Below are positions 8,228-17,312 of a stretch of 64,000 nucleotides of DNA, one piece after another; the first letter of the stretch is position 1, and each line of letters starts with the position of its first letter. The notes beneath the pieces were generated by a model. That model was not told where the DNA came from. It worked only from the letters and a program-made list of their open reading frames with translations, and did no database searches. The DNA is from Anaerolineae bacterium (GTDB lineage: Bacteria; Chloroflexota; Anaerolineae; Anaerolineales; Villigracilaceae): NCBI GenBank assembly GCA_018648685.1, contig JABGQT010000123.1:1-64000 (forward strand). The letters run 5' to 3'. The position numbers were made by a program, and so were the translations under genes.

Positions 8228-9427
8228 TTATCCCTTTAGCTGCTTGTATATTTGTCTCAAATGCACACGGTCATGCTCTACCACAAAACCTAATTGCTCT
8301 TGCATAGTGATGGGGCCAAAAATTGCATGTCGTCCCGCGCGTTGCCAATCTTCATCGTTGAGCTTTTTCAACGCATCCAATGTCTCCAAGCGAGCGTTGA
8401 CAAATCCCAGCAACGCACCCTCACCATTTTCTTTGGCATAGGCTCGCTCAGAAACCCACATATCAGTATCATCAGCCGTAATAAAAGGATTCTCTTCGTT
8501 TAAAAAGGTCTGAATTCTGGGTAAATTAACTTCTCTTTCTACATCGCGTAAATGGCTGATAATTTCAACCAACGACCATTCTTCGGGATGCGGGGATTCT
8601 GTCCACGCGCTGGCAGGGAGATCAGATAAGAGTCCCTTTAATGCAGCAGGAATAGCTTTCGCTGTCGCAACGATCGCGGTTTTGGCTTGATAGCTGGGAG
8701 CAAAAATTTTCTCATCCTGAGCTTCTATCCAGCCCCGCAACTCCCCAATTTTTCCTCGTCCGAGGCGCGGATTCACACCCTCTGGCAGAATCGCATCATC
8801 ATCAGCGATCCAATAAGCAGCAACACCTAATTCTTGCGCGGCACGCAAATCTCGTTCGGGATCATCGCCCACAACAAGAACGGGTCCCTCTGGCCAGCCC
8901 ATACGTCCCAAAACTTCTGCGAAATAAGCAGGATTCGGTTTACTGAAATGAAAATGCTCAAAAGATGAAACAACTTCAAAGGGATATTTTTCTGGCGCCA
9001 ATCCTGCCCAACGCAGGCGATGCTCAATAGCCGCATACGGAAAGAGCGGGTTGGTAGAAACCGCAACTCGGTGTCCCTGCGAAAATGCCCACTCGACAAA
9101 ATCCACTGCTTCGGGACGCGCTTTAGTGAGATATGCCAGGGACGGGAAAGTTTCTTCATAGAATCGAGCAATTATCGGGTCAAGGGTGTCCCGTCTCATA
9201 TCAAATTTTGGATAAAACTTGGCATTAAATCGCTCTTCCAGCGTTTGCTTGGGGCTATCATTCGCTATCATCGCTTCAGTACCAAGCATTAGGTATTTGA
9301 GCATTTTTTCTGGCTCAATATAACCCTGCATCTCTTTCCCCAAAGCATGGAAATAGACGGGGATGAAGTCGTTCATGTCGGAATCGAGCAGGGTGTCGTC
9401 AAGGTCGAGCAGTAATGTCAGGGTCAT
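8228..9427 (-). CDS. Fusion of HAD-superfamily hydrolase and DinB-like domain
   Basis: Residues 1-230 form a HAD phosphatase-like domain with the DLDDTLLD nucleophile motif at residues 6-13, STNPLFP as motif II and VVGDDPERDLRAAQELG as motif IV. Residues 240-399 form a DinB/DUF664-type four-helix domain with candidate metal-ligand histidines in IISHLRD and VEHDRVHLRQI. DinB-like domains act in thiol-dependent transfer or metal chemistry. The fusion is unusual. The start is the ATG at 9427, which has GAGGT 7 nt upstream and overlaps the preceding stop as ATGA, indicating translational coupling. A longer upstream frame lacks support. Confidence 0.8.
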   Translation of the reverse strand: MTLTLLLDLDDTLLDSDMNDFIPVYFHALGKEMQGYIEPEKMLKYLMLGTEAMIANDSPKQTLEERFNAKFYPKFDMRRDTLDPIIARFYEETFPSLAYLTKARPEAVDFVEWAFSQGHRVAVSTNPLFPYAAIEHRLRWAGLAPEKYPFEVVSSFEHFHFSKPNPAYFAEVLGRMGWPEGPVLVVGDDPERDLRAAQELGVAAYWIADDDAILPEGVNPRLGRGKIGELRGWIEAQDEKIFAPSYQAKTAIVATAKAIPAALKGLLSDLPASAWTESPHPEEWSLVEIISHLRDVEREVNLPRIQTFLNEENPFITADDTDMWVSERAYAKENGEGALLGFVNARLETLDALKKLNDEDWQRAGRHAIFGPITMQEQLGFVVEHDRVHLRQIYKQLKG

Positions 9428-9741
9428 TCTTTTACCTCGAAAATCGGCGGGAGGGGGTGACATTCTCCGCAGCCAATTTTGGGATTTTCTACAGCCCGAC
9501 TTGTTTTTTCACAAAAAGCAGAGACTTGTACGCGCTTTTGGAAAAGGTCGAAAATTGAGCGAGTAACTTCTGCGCTCAAACGCATATTTTCGCAAGAGTT
9601 TGCTCGCAAAATATTTGGTACGGGGCAAGTCTCGCAGAGTTCCGCTTGCCAATTAAGGAGTAACTGACATTCTTCATGGTTACGCCCACGATGATAATCA
9701 CCGTAAAAGTGGGCACATTCGATGCCTGCGGGAGTTTTCAT
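9424..9741 (-). CDS. Small Cys-rich protein of unknown function
   Basis: This 105-residue soluble protein has about nine cysteines, including CETCP, SCEN and CGECHP, along with IECAHFYGDYHRG at the N-terminus. The spacing suggests a zinc or Fe-S site, but I do not recognise the family. It precedes the HAD-DinB gene and overlaps its start (ATGA), so the two are probably made together. AGGAA lies 8-9 nt upstream of the ATG. Confidence 0.65.
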   Translation of the reverse strand: MKTPAGIECAHFYGDYHRGRNHEECQLLLNWQAELCETCPVPNILRANSCENMRLSAEVTRSIFDLFQKRVQVSAFCEKTSRAVENPKIGCGECHPLPPIFEVKE

Positions 9742-9790
9742 ATTGTTTTTCCTGTTTTAGTATGAAAATGTGACAATTCTCGGCCTTTTA

Positions 9791-9820
9791 CCATAATGTC
9801 CCCTTGCGGGGACATTATGG
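9791..9820. terminator. Perfect hairpin downstream of efp
   Basis: CCATAATGTCCCC (9791-9803) pairs perfectly with its complement at 9808-9820. No strong U-tract follows on either strand, so it may be a terminator for efp (minus) or a repeat or RNA-stabilising hairpin. Confidence 0.6.
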
Positions 9821-9842
9821 TTATCAAAAATAGAGGCTTCTT

Positions 9843-10400
9843 TTATACGCGAGTTAGATATTCACCCGTGCGCGTATCAACTTTGATAACGTCACCAACA
9901 TCAACAAAATTGGGGCATTGCACCGAGAGCCCTGTTTCGCAAGTGACGCTTTTGGTAACGCCTGTAGCGGTATCGCCTCGTACGGCAATATCGGCCTGAG
10001 TGACTTCCAATTCAACAGATGTTGGGAGGTCAATATCGAGCGGCTCATCGCCATAGAAGGTGAGCTTCACAGCCAAGCCTTCTTTTAAGAATCCTGCCAC
10101 ATCTTTGACCATTAGTGCGCCAATGGCAGGCTGCTCAAAGGTTTCGTTATCCATAAAATAGTAGAAATCATCGTCATTATATAGAAATTGCACTTTTTTA
10201 TAGTCTAGGCGAATGTTTTTTACACGTTCATTAGAGTTGAATGTTTTTTCAATATTCGCACCAGTGCGTAAATTAAAAGCCTTAATTCGGATGGTTGCAC
10301 CGCCACGTGCGGTTTTATTGTGATGATAATCTTTAACTTTGAATAGGTCTTTGCCTATTTCAAAAATAACACCTTTTCGGAGAGCATTTGCTTCAATCAT
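9843..10400 (-). CDS. efp: Translation elongation factor P
   Basis: This 185-residue EF-P has the expected three-domain length and the C-terminal signature region (VRGDTATGVTKSVTCETG, then VKVDTRTGEYLTRV-like end). It relieves ribosome stalling on polyproline. At the tip of the domain I loop, where E. coli has Lys34, this protein reads NKTARGGAT, so the modifiable position appears to be Arg32. Arg-type EF-Ps in other phyla are rhamnosylated by EarP; no earP is in this window. GAGGT lies 5 nt upstream of the ATG. Confidence 0.95.
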   Translation of the reverse strand: MIEANALRKGVIFEIGKDLFKVKDYHHNKTARGGATIRIKAFNLRTGANIEKTFNSNERVKNIRLDYKKVQFLYNDDDFYYFMDNETFEQPAIGALMVKDVAGFLKEGLAVKLTFYGDEPLDIDLPTSVELEVTQADIAVRGDTATGVTKSVTCETGLSVQCPNFVDVGDVIKVDTRTGEYLTRV

Positions 10401-10471
10401 TTAGTACCTCGGTTTTTAGAATTTTATGGGGGAGATTATACATTAGAGAGCAGGGATTAGTAAACGATGCA

Positions 10472-10978
10472 TTAAGGGTCGGGGATATGTCCCGTTTCAG
10501 CGGCAGCATCGTCTCTAAGCAATTGGGCAGCGTGCCCCAACACCGGTGCGACGACTTGCAGATTTTCACACGCGGCCTTTGGGCTGCCCGGCAAATTGAT
10601 AATGAGTGCCCGCCCCCGAATTCCGGCAATAGCGCGTGAAAGCATGGCGTGGAGAGTGATTTTTAGACTTTCTGCACGCATCATTTCTGCTAAACCAGGC
10701 GCTAGCTTATCGACAACAAAGCGGGTCGCTTCCGGGGTGATGTCGCGCGGAGAAAAGCCTGTGCCACCAGTCGTTAGAATAATATCCATATCGCCGCTAT
10801 CTGCCCATAGCGTAAGAGTATCGCGGAGAACATCAAGGTCATCAGGGACGATCAGAGTTTCGGCGACATCCCAGCCTTTGCTTTTTACCATTTCAACAAG
10901 AGCGGGACCAGACAGATCGGGGCGTTCATCCCGCGATGAACGATCAGAAACAGTAACTATGCCTATGCGAAGTTTCAT
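10472..10978 (-). CDS. Molybdenum cofactor biosynthesis protein MogA/MoaB
   Basis: This 168-residue protein adenylylates molybdopterin before molybdenum insertion. It shows the MoCF_biosynth fold signatures IGIVTVSDRSSRDERPDLSG, TTGGTGFSPRDITPEAT and LPGSPKAACENLQ. It lies 19 bp behind a GNAT gene at the end of the Hsp20-Lon-RR-GNAT run. The window's right edge holds a molybdenum hydroxylase operon that would need this cofactor. No strong ribosome binding site is visible. Confidence 0.9.
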   Translation of the reverse strand: MKLRIGIVTVSDRSSRDERPDLSGPALVEMVKSKGWDVAETLIVPDDLDVLRDTLTLWADSGDMDIILTTGGTGFSPRDITPEATRFVVDKLAPGLAEMMRAESLKITLHAMLSRAIAGIRGRALIINLPGSPKAACENLQVVAPVLGHAAQLLRDDAAAETGHIPDP

Positions 10979-10997
10979 AATTTTACGTAAGTGATTA

Positions 10998-11429
10998 TCA
11001 TGCTAGATTTTTGGCGAATGCGTGTAGATCGTCCATATTTTCCCATCCACGAGATTTGTAAAAAGCAATTGCATCTTCATTCTCTTTTGTAACAAGCAAA
11101 TAATAACGAATACAGCCTTTTTCCTTAAGTTTTTCTTCAAGCGCATCAACAAGAATATTCGCGATCCCCTTACGCCGATATTCATGGGCAACAGCAAGGT
11201 GATACATCATGCCACGCCGTCCATCGAAGCCACCCATGACTGCGCCAATTATCAGGTCATCCGCTTGGGCAACGAGGAACAAGTCCGGGTCACGAGCGAC
11301 CTTCTTTTTGATCTCAGCTAACTCATCAGAAATACGGAGGTGAATTCCATCTCCAGCATTTTCCCAGAGCGCATAAACCTCTTCGTAATCATCCGGGAAA
11401 TTAAAGGGGCGGATGAGAATATCCAACAT
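10998..11429 (-). CDS. GNAT family N-acetyltransferase
   Basis: The 143 residues carry the GNAT acetyl-CoA motif HEYRRKGIANILVDALEEKL (R/QxxGxG/A variant) and the C-terminal AIAFYKSRGWEN. This is close in layout to RimI-like enzymes. The substrate cannot be told. It sits between the response regulator (8-bp gap) and mogA (19-bp gap), and AGGATAAAAG precedes the ATG. Confidence 0.88.
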   Translation of the reverse strand: MLDILIRPFNFPDDYEEVYALWENAGDGIHLRISDELAEIKKKVARDPDLFLVAQADDLIIGAVMGGFDGRRGMMYHLAVAHEYRRKGIANILVDALEEKLKEKGCIRYYLLVTKENEDAIAFYKSRGWENMDDLHAFAKNLA

Positions 11430-11437
11430 GGATACTT

Positions 11438-11797
11438 TTATCCTGTAATATATTTTCGCAAAATGTTGATCAGGTCATCAGGCATATATGGTTTTAGCAA
11501 AAAATCATCCGCCCCACTAGAAAGACATTCATTGCCAAGACTCATCCCTGAAGCCATTACAACGCGGGTGTTTTTGAAAGCATCTTCTTTTCGCATTGCA
11601 CGGACAATTTCCATCCCGTTTTGTCTGGGCAAATTAACATCAAGCACCAGAGCTTCAGGAACCTCATCACGCAAAACAGGAAGCAAATCATCTGTTGCAA
11701 GGTCCAAGATCACAACTTCAAATCCTTCTAATTTTAATAATGTTTCCAGAAGATCGACCATCGTGGAGTCATCTTCGGCTAAAAAGACTCTTTTCAT
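11438..11797 (-). CDS. Single-domain response regulator
   Basis: This is a CheY-like receiver of 119 residues. The acidic pair is in FLAEDD, the phospho-acceptor Asp in LVLDVNLPRQNG, the switch residue Ser in VVMASGMS and the conserved Lys in FLLKPYMP. No output domain is present, so it probably acts by protein-protein contact. No kinase is adjacent. It lies 15 bp downstream of lon. Confidence 0.92.
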   Translation of the reverse strand: MKRVFLAEDDSTMVDLLETLLKLEGFEVVILDLATDDLLPVLRDEVPEALVLDVNLPRQNGMEIVRAMRKEDAFKNTRVVMASGMSLGNECLSSGADDFLLKPYMPDDLINILRKYITG

Positions 11798-11812
11798 ATA
11801 GATTTTCTCGTT

Positions 11813-14362
11813 TTATTTTTTACTTTTCTTGGCAGTGGAGCCTTGTACTAATGCAGCTTCCAAAACTTCAGAGACTGTTTCTACAGGGATAAAGGTCATC
11901 ACCTTTTTGACCTCTTCCGGAATGTCGTCCAAATCCGTTTCGTTATCTTTTGGCAGGATAATCGTCCGCAAACCAAAACGATGCGCAGCGAGAACCTTTT
12001 CTTTCAACCCGCCAATGGGCAAAACGCGCCCGCGCAAGGTGATTTCACCGGTCATTCCTACGCCTTTTCGTACTTTACGGCGCGTGAGCAAAGAAACCAA
12101 CGCCGTAATAATCGTTACGCCTGCAGAGGGGCCATCTTTTCTTTGCGCCCCCGCCGGAACATGAAGATGGATGTCGGCTTTATCATAAAATTCAGGATCA
12201 ATTCCCAATTTCTCCGCGCGTGAACGAACATAAGAGAGCGCAGCGCGTGCGGATTCTTGCATCACATTCCCGAGCGAGCCTGTGAGCTGGAATCCTTTTG
12301 CCCCAGGCATTTTCGTCGCTTCAACAAAGAGAACATTCCCGCCATAGGCTGTCCACGCCAAACCTGCCGCAACGCCAGGAATTGAGATACGTTTCTTTAG
12401 ATTTTCTGCGTCTCTGTAAATGGGATGGTCAAGAAGTTCTTCGACTACATCAGGTGTTATTTTGGAGGAATACTCTTTCCCTTCTGCAATAAAAGCCCCT
12501 ATTTTACGACAAATTGAGCCGATACTTCGCTCTAAGCCACGAACGCCTGCCTCGCGCGTATATTGATTAATTAGTTTTCGTAAGCTTGCAACAGTAAAAT
12601 TGACTTCTTTTTTATACAAGCTATTCTCTCGTATCTGGCGCGGAATCAAATAGCCTTTGGCAATTTCAACCTTCTCACGCTCTGTATAACCAGAAAGATA
12701 GATAACTTCCATGCGGTCAAGCAGGGGTCGAGGAATTGTGCCCAAAGAATTTGCCGTTGTAATGAACATGACCTGTGAAAGGTCAAAAGCAACTTCAAGG
12801 TAGTGGTCGCGGAATTCTGAATTTTGTTCGGGGTCAAGAACTTCCAATAATGCCGATGCTGGGTTGCCTTGGAAATTCGCAACCAATTTATCAATCTCGT
12901 CCAACATAAAAACGGGGTTTTTCGTTTCCGCCCGACGCAAGGCTTGGAGAATGCGGCCCGGTAAAGCACCGATATAAGTACGGCGATGCCCACGAATTTC
13001 CGCTTCATCCCGCACGCCACCCAAAGAGATACGGATAAATTCCCGCCCCATTGAGCGAGCAATCGAGCGCCCCAAAGAAGTTTTACCAACACCAGGTGGT
13101 CCCACAAAACAAAGAATAACGCCTTCCCGTTCTTTACGAATTAGATCTTTACTTTTCTTAAAAGTGCCTTTGCGAGCCAAACTTAAGCCTCGAATTGCCA
13201 AAAATTCCAAAATACGGTCTTTGACATCTTCAAGTCCATAATGGTCGTTATTTAAAACTTCGCGAGCGTGGGCTAGCTCAAGATTATCCTCGGTGGATTT
13301 AGACCAAGGCAAAGAAACCAACCAATCAAGATAAGTGCGAATAACACCGTACTCTGCGGCTGCCGTTGGCATACGAGACATGCGATCCAGTTCATGGAGA
13401 GCTTGCTTTTCTGCCTCCTCTGACATTTTCGCTTCTTTGATCTTTTTATGGAACTCTTCAGCTTCTACAGCTTGTTCGTCTCGCTCTCCCAATTCTTTTT
13501 GAATTGCCTTAAGCTGTTCTCGCAAGAAATAATCACGCTGCACCTTTTCTATTTCGCCACGCGCTTCGTTTTGGATTTTTTGCCCCAACTGCAAAACCTG
13601 ATTTTCACGCACCAACAAAGCGACCAATTTTTGAAGTTTTGTTTCGGTCGAATCAATGGCAAGAATTTCCTGGGCGTCTTCCAGATCCATGCGTTGAAAA
13701 TTTGCAATTGTATAGGTAGTTTCCAAAGGGTCAGTCAACGAAGATATTGAACCGATCAGCTCTTCAGGGAAAGATGGGATCATCTCTGCAATCTGAGAAA
13801 ATTGATCACGAGCATTTCGGGTTAGCGCATCTATTTGCAACCCCTCTTCCTCGATCTCAGGGGAAAGTTCTATTTTTGCTTTCAAATAAGGTTCTGTTTC
13901 TACCACTTCACCAAGCCGAAAACGCTCAATACCCTGCACGAGCAAACGGACAGTTCCGTCGGGCGCACGCAAAAGTCGATGAACAGTAGCCACTGTCCCC
14001 ACCTCATAAAGATCCTCAGGGCCAGGCTCTTCTAATTCAGGTTTGCGGCTGGCAACCAACCCCACCAGCTTATCGCCCGAAAGAATATCATCAACCAATT
14101 TTATGGAACGAGGCTGCCCAACCGTAAGCGGAACAGCAGTTTGTGGATAGACAACCACACCTCGCAGAGGCAAGATCGGCAAAACTTCAGGAATATTCGC
14201 ATCCCCAAAAGCAAGATTTTTACTCGATGAGGGGTTATCCTCATCATCATTTTCAAAATTAGAAAAAATAGAAGGCACTAAAAGCTCCATTAAAGACGAA
14301 TCATTCTCCCAGACCCAATTAAACCAATCGGCAGTATTTTCATACCAGCGTGATGCACTCAT
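11813..14362 (-). CDS. lon: ATP-dependent Lon protease
   Basis: This 849-residue protein has an N-terminal substrate-binding LON domain (from about residue 60, [22 protein letters not shown]), an AAA+ module (Walker [12 protein letters not shown], Walker B FMLDEIDK) and a C-terminal Ser-Lys protease domain. The catalytic Ser746 lies in DGPSAGV and Lys789 in GGLKEKV, spaced 43 apart as in E. coli Lon. It degrades misfolded and regulatory proteins in the cytoplasm. An extra acidic stretch precedes the LON domain ([14 protein letters not shown]). It lies 5 bp after the hsp20 gene, a logical proteostasis pairing. AGGAAG is about 12 nt upstream. Confidence 0.96.
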   Translation of the reverse strand: MSASRWYENTADWFNWVWENDSSLMELLVPSIFSNFENDDEDNPSSSKNLAFGDANIPEVLPILPLRGVVVYPQTAVPLTVGQPRSIKLVDDILSGDKLVGLVASRKPELEEPGPEDLYEVGTVATVHRLLRAPDGTVRLLVQGIERFRLGEVVETEPYLKAKIELSPEIEEEGLQIDALTRNARDQFSQIAEMIPSFPEELIGSISSLTDPLETTYTIANFQRMDLEDAQEILAIDSTETKLQKLVALLVRENQVLQLGQKIQNEARGEIEKVQRDYFLREQLKAIQKELGERDEQAVEAEEFHKKIKEAKMSEEAEKQALHELDRMSRMPTAAAEYGVIRTYLDWLVSLPWSKSTEDNLELAHAREVLNNDHYGLEDVKDRILEFLAIRGLSLARKGTFKKSKDLIRKEREGVILCFVGPPGVGKTSLGRSIARSMGREFIRISLGGVRDEAEIRGHRRTYIGALPGRILQALRRAETKNPVFMLDEIDKLVANFQGNPASALLEVLDPEQNSEFRDHYLEVAFDLSQVMFITTANSLGTIPRPLLDRMEVIYLSGYTEREKVEIAKGYLIPRQIRENSLYKKEVNFTVASLRKLINQYTREAGVRGLERSIGSICRKIGAFIAEGKEYSSKITPDVVEELLDHPIYRDAENLKKRISIPGVAAGLAWTAYGGNVLFVEATKMPGAKGFQLTGSLGNVMQESARAALSYVRSRAEKLGIDPEFYDKADIHLHVPAGAQRKDGPSAGVTIITALVSLLTRRKVRKGVGMTGEITLRGRVLPIGGLKEKVLAAHRFGLRTIILPKDNETDLDDIPEEVKKVMTFIPVETVSEVLEAALVQGSTAKKSKK

Positions 14363-14367
14363 AAAAA

Positions 14368-14784
14368 TTATTCTTCCTGAATTTCAACGTTTCTGGGTTT
14401 CAATTTAGGCAAACAGACGACAAAAAAGCCATCTTCGTACTCAGCGCTCGCGTTTTCAAGATCAACAGGATTAGGGAGACTGACCGCACTAGTGAATTTT
14501 CCACAACGGATTTCCATCTGATGATAAGCGCGTCGCTCCTGGACATCAGGCCTGTTACCACTGATGATCAAAAAATTCCCTTCAACACTTACCGTAAAAT
14601 CTGCCTCGTTCATTCCGGCTATTTCAAGACGGACGATATACGCATCATCTGTCTCGTACATATCCGTTGGCGGACTCCAGACCTTCGAACGAACGTGCAT
14701 CTGCCAGCCAACAGACTGCTTAACTGGATAACGCCCCGTATCAGATTCTGATCCCTTTTTATCTTTGCGGATTTTAATTGGCAT
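14368..14784 (-). CDS. Small heat-shock protein (Hsp20/alpha-crystallin)
   Basis: This 138-residue holdase chaperone has an alpha-crystallin domain from about residue 35 ([21 protein letters not shown]), the typical [17 protein letters not shown] and a C-terminal [20 protein letters not shown] with an IxI-like motif. The start is the ATG at 14784, which has AAGGAGAG 5-6 nt upstream; an ATG 11 codons earlier has no site. It is first in the run with lon. A weak inverted repeat (AAAAGAAACT with AGTTTCTTTTT) lies in its leader. Confidence 0.92.
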   Translation of the reverse strand: MPIKIRKDKKGSESDTGRYPVKQSVGWQMHVRSKVWSPPTDMYETDDAYIVRLEIAGMNEADFTVSVEGNFLIISGNRPDVQERRAYHQMEIRCGKFTSAVSLPNPVDLENASAEYEDGFFVVCLPKLKPRNVEIQEE

Positions 14785-14983
14785 AAGCCTCTCCTTATTG
14801 AACACAGCGAGCGGCAAAAAAAAGAAACTCGGTTTTATCTAAAAAAAATCTATGCCAGCTAAGTTTCTTTTTTCATATCATTCTAAATTTCAGTTCCCTA
14901 TAAATAGAGGGCAAGTTATTCAATTATACCGTCAAAAGATTACCCTTATATTAGTTTTTTGAAAGATTTTTTGCCAGCAATTC

Positions 14984-15019
14984 TTTAAAAAAGAACCCAC
15001 TCCGAAACTTCGGAATGGG
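14984..15019 (-). terminator. Terminator behind tRNA-Arg
   Basis: CCCACTCCGAA (14996-15006) pairs with TTCGGAATGGG (15009-15019), with one wobble. On the minus strand a T-run (TTCTTTTTT) follows. It ends the transcript carrying tRNA-Arg. Confidence 0.85.
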
Positions 15020-15028
15020 CTACAGCTG

Positions 15029-15102
<74 letters not shown>

Positions 15103-15113
15103 TTATTTATAAA

Positions 15114-15548
15114 CTACTCACAACAGGGTCGTAAGCCACGATAAACACGAACACCTGCCAAAGTTTTCAAAATTGTCATCTCGGGGCGAGCCAACTCTTG
15201 CGCCAACTCACGCGATGTCATTGGCTTATTCCCATTTACGAGAAAGAGACGAAAAACAGATTCTACCAACGATGTTCTCGCTGTCAAGAACTCTGGCGCA
15301 AGCGCACAATGTGACATAAGGGTATGCAACATGCCATCTACAACTTTGACTTCGGCAGTTTCTGGGTCTATCCAATCAATCATATCATCACCTTGCCAGG
15401 CAACAAAGCTTTCTTGATGCGCAGCACACATAACTGAACGCAAATGGATTCGCCAATTCCTTTCATTATTTTGCCACCAGTCAAAGTCAATATGAAAAGG
15501 AATATCTAAGGTTGGTTTTACCAAGCTGAACATTTTTTTTGCAGACAT
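15114..15548 (-). CDS. Unknown protein with HTH-like C-terminus (second gene of two-gene operon)
   Basis: I do not recognise this 144-residue protein. The N-terminal half is rich in aromatic residues and acidic (IDFDWWQNNERNWRIHL). The C-terminal part, about residues 90-144 (VESVFRLFLVNGNKP, then SRELAQELARPEMTILKTL), resembles a winged-helix or HARE-HTH-like fold. Its ATG directly follows the stop of the 530-residue gene, with GAGGTG overlapping that stop, so the two are co-translated. tRNA-Arg follows 11 bp later. The HTH reading is inference. Confidence 0.65.
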   Translation of the reverse strand: MSAKKMFSLVKPTLDIPFHIDFDWWQNNERNWRIHLRSVMCAAHQESFVAWQGDDMIDWIDPETAEVKVVDGMLHTLMSHCALAPEFLTARTSLVESVFRLFLVNGNKPMTSRELAQELARPEMTILKTLAGVRVYRGLRPCCE

Positions 15549-17141
15549 CTACACCTCTTCTTTGCTTGTTGCTTCATCGTTTAGGTGAAAATAAAGATCA
15601 CCAACATGCTCTACCCATGGGCTTGTAGCCAAGAAGCTAAAAAGCGGAGCTGGAGGGCAGCGTTTAAGTAAATTGATTGCCGAATATAACTCCTGCGCGT
15701 GGATATGACCCTGCGGATTTAATTTCTTCAGTTCCTGCATCACACTTCGGACCAAAGTCTCAAACTGCTTATTGCTTTTTTGTGTCATCTCCCAAGCTTT
15801 GTCTTGTGCATCAGCATCAGGAACAGCAAGGATCATCCGATCATCAAATTTAGCATTAATGACTTGTTTTAGTGTAGCAAAAACAAGTCCGCCATCTGAA
15901 CCTGCCATCACGGTACGCACCCAATCACGCTTGCTGCGATGCGTCTGCGCCTGAATAATTACCTCGCCAGCAGCCTTGCCTTGGCGGATATCGATCAAGC
16001 TCCCAGGTATCAATCCTTTTTCTTTGTACCACTCTCTGAGCCCGTATACATAACGATTATCTTTCACCACCCAAGCCGGCATTCTTTCTCCGCTTTCGCC
16101 ATCAACTAAAGTAAAACGAATTCGCGGAGATTCGTAAGCTGACGGAAAAAATGAGCGCAACCGCTCTGAAATCGGGAAAGTACCTAAACGCCAGTGTGGG
16201 TAGAGCAAAGAAATTGTTGCCTTTTTGGGAGCATCATCTTCGATACTAATTTTGCTCAACTCATCATCCAATTTTGATTCGAGAGCAAGCATTTCATCTG
16301 ACAAAGTAGAACGATTTAAATCTGCTGGCTCATACTGGAGCATTTCCGGCACATTGCGAACTTCTTCTGGCTCTAAGCGTTCCAGACACCACAAAACTGT
16401 GCCGGTTGAGCCAACTTCATCAAAACGAGCATCTTCCTTTAAAGCAAAGTTGAGCGAAAATTCTGTCAAACTGGGGTTATCCCCTTCAGGGAAGTCAATA
16501 TCTTTCATCAAGACAGAAGTTTCTTGTGGCTCGCCTTCTGCCATGTCAAGGATAGCCTCAGCCAAATTAAGGTGCCCAATATTTACATCTACAAGCAACG
16601 CGCGCGGGAACCAGTGATTGGCAATACTAACTAGCTCATCCCCCGCTTCCAAAGCGGTAGCAAGCTTATCGCCAAGTGCGCCCCCAAATTCTTCCATCAC
16701 AGCCGATAAATCAACCTCCCCATCTCCTTCACCTACATCACCACTTGCATTAAGGGCATGTTCGTCTACACCCATTGCAAAAAGATGCTCATTCCCGCCT
16801 TCCATCTCAACGGTCATTACATCAAATTCTTCAATTTCCGGGTTTTTACCTTCGCGTACCGAAAGAATTTTTCCTTTTTGCCAACCCAGTGCAGGGAAAG
16901 CCAAATCTTCGCCAGCTTTATAATGCTCTTTAGGGAGATAAATTTTTCCAGACCCTTTTCTCTTTTCTAAAATTACTTCTTCTTCAAAACGAATTCGATC
17001 CGCGGCCAACGCTTCAACTAACTCACCTATTTTTGATGGTGTTTCTCGTTCAAAAAGGTAAGTTAATAAAAAATCGGCATCACTTTTTTTGACTTCAAAA
17101 GATTGCCAGTAGGACGCAGAAAGAGAGGATGGAAGATTCAT
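15549..17141 (-). CDS. Unknown acidic 530-residue protein (first gene of two-gene operon)
   Basis: This is a large soluble protein with no transmembrane segments and no family I recognise. An N-terminal region (WQKGKILSVREGKNPEIEEFDVM) precedes an acidic middle (about residues 140-300). A mixed region with YPHWRLGTFPISERLRSFFPSA follows, then a C-terminal helical part ending in INLLKRCPPAPLFSFL and HVGDLYFHLND. That ending looks like a winged-helix module, though this is inference. I prefer the ATG at 17141, which has AAAGG about 10 nt upstream; an in-frame TTG at 17174 would add 11 residues. It forms an operon with the 144-residue gene. Confidence 0.65.
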   Translation of the reverse strand: MNLPSSLSASYWQSFEVKKSDADFLLTYLFERETPSKIGELVEALAADRIRFEEEVILEKRKGSGKIYLPKEHYKAGEDLAFPALGWQKGKILSVREGKNPEIEEFDVMTVEMEGGNEHLFAMGVDEHALNASGDVGEGDGEVDLSAVMEEFGGALGDKLATALEAGDELVSIANHWFPRALLVDVNIGHLNLAEAILDMAEGEPQETSVLMKDIDFPEGDNPSLTEFSLNFALKEDARFDEVGSTGTVLWCLERLEPEEVRNVPEMLQYEPADLNRSTLSDEMLALESKLDDELSKISIEDDAPKKATISLLYPHWRLGTFPISERLRSFFPSAYESPRIRFTLVDGESGERMPAWVVKDNRYVYGLREWYKEKGLIPGSLIDIRQGKAAGEVIIQAQTHRSKRDWVRTVMAGSDGGLVFATLKQVINAKFDDRMILAVPDADAQDKAWEMTQKSNKQFETLVRSVMQELKKLNPQGHIHAQELYSAINLLKRCPPAPLFSFLATSPWVEHVGDLYFHLNDEATSKEEV

Positions 17142-17240
17142 TTTTTTGTTGCCTTTGGTTGCAAATTTATTCAAGAAAAGAGAAATGCTTGCCTAAATAA
17201 CAAGCGGGTTATTATACCCTAGCAATCTTTAATCTTCAAC

Positions 17241-17269
17241 TTGACGCAAAAAAACAAGGGTGATAAACT
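17241..17269 (+). promoter_or_regulatory. Promoter of the FadR/GntR-type regulator
   Basis: A -35 box TTGACG (17241-17246) and a -10 box TAAACT (17264-17269) are separated by 17 bp. The start codon is at 17313, and a palindrome lies just downstream. Confidence 0.55.
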
Positions 17270-17277
17270 TTCTTTAG

Positions 17278-17300
17278 TTCTAATAATCAGATTAATAGAA
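17278..17300. promoter_or_regulatory. Candidate operator palindrome
   Basis: TTCTAATAAT (17278-17287) and ATTAATAGAA (17291-17300) are inverted with one mismatch around CAG. It sits at the predicted transcript start of the regulator gene, where binding would block transcription. FCD-type GntR proteins bind such A/T-rich palindromes, so autoregulation is likely. Confidence 0.5.
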
Positions 17301-17312
17301 TAGGTACAAATA

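Noticed and set aside
9427..9463. Longer start for the HAD-DinB protein
   Set aside because: The inner ATG has GAGGT at the right distance and an ATGA overlap with the preceding stop, while the upstream start has neither.
14814..14870. Inverted repeat in the hsp20 leader as an RNA thermometer or CIRCE site
   Set aside because: The arms are A/T-rich with a long loop, and neither the CIRCE consensus nor a U-rich anti-SD pairing is seen.
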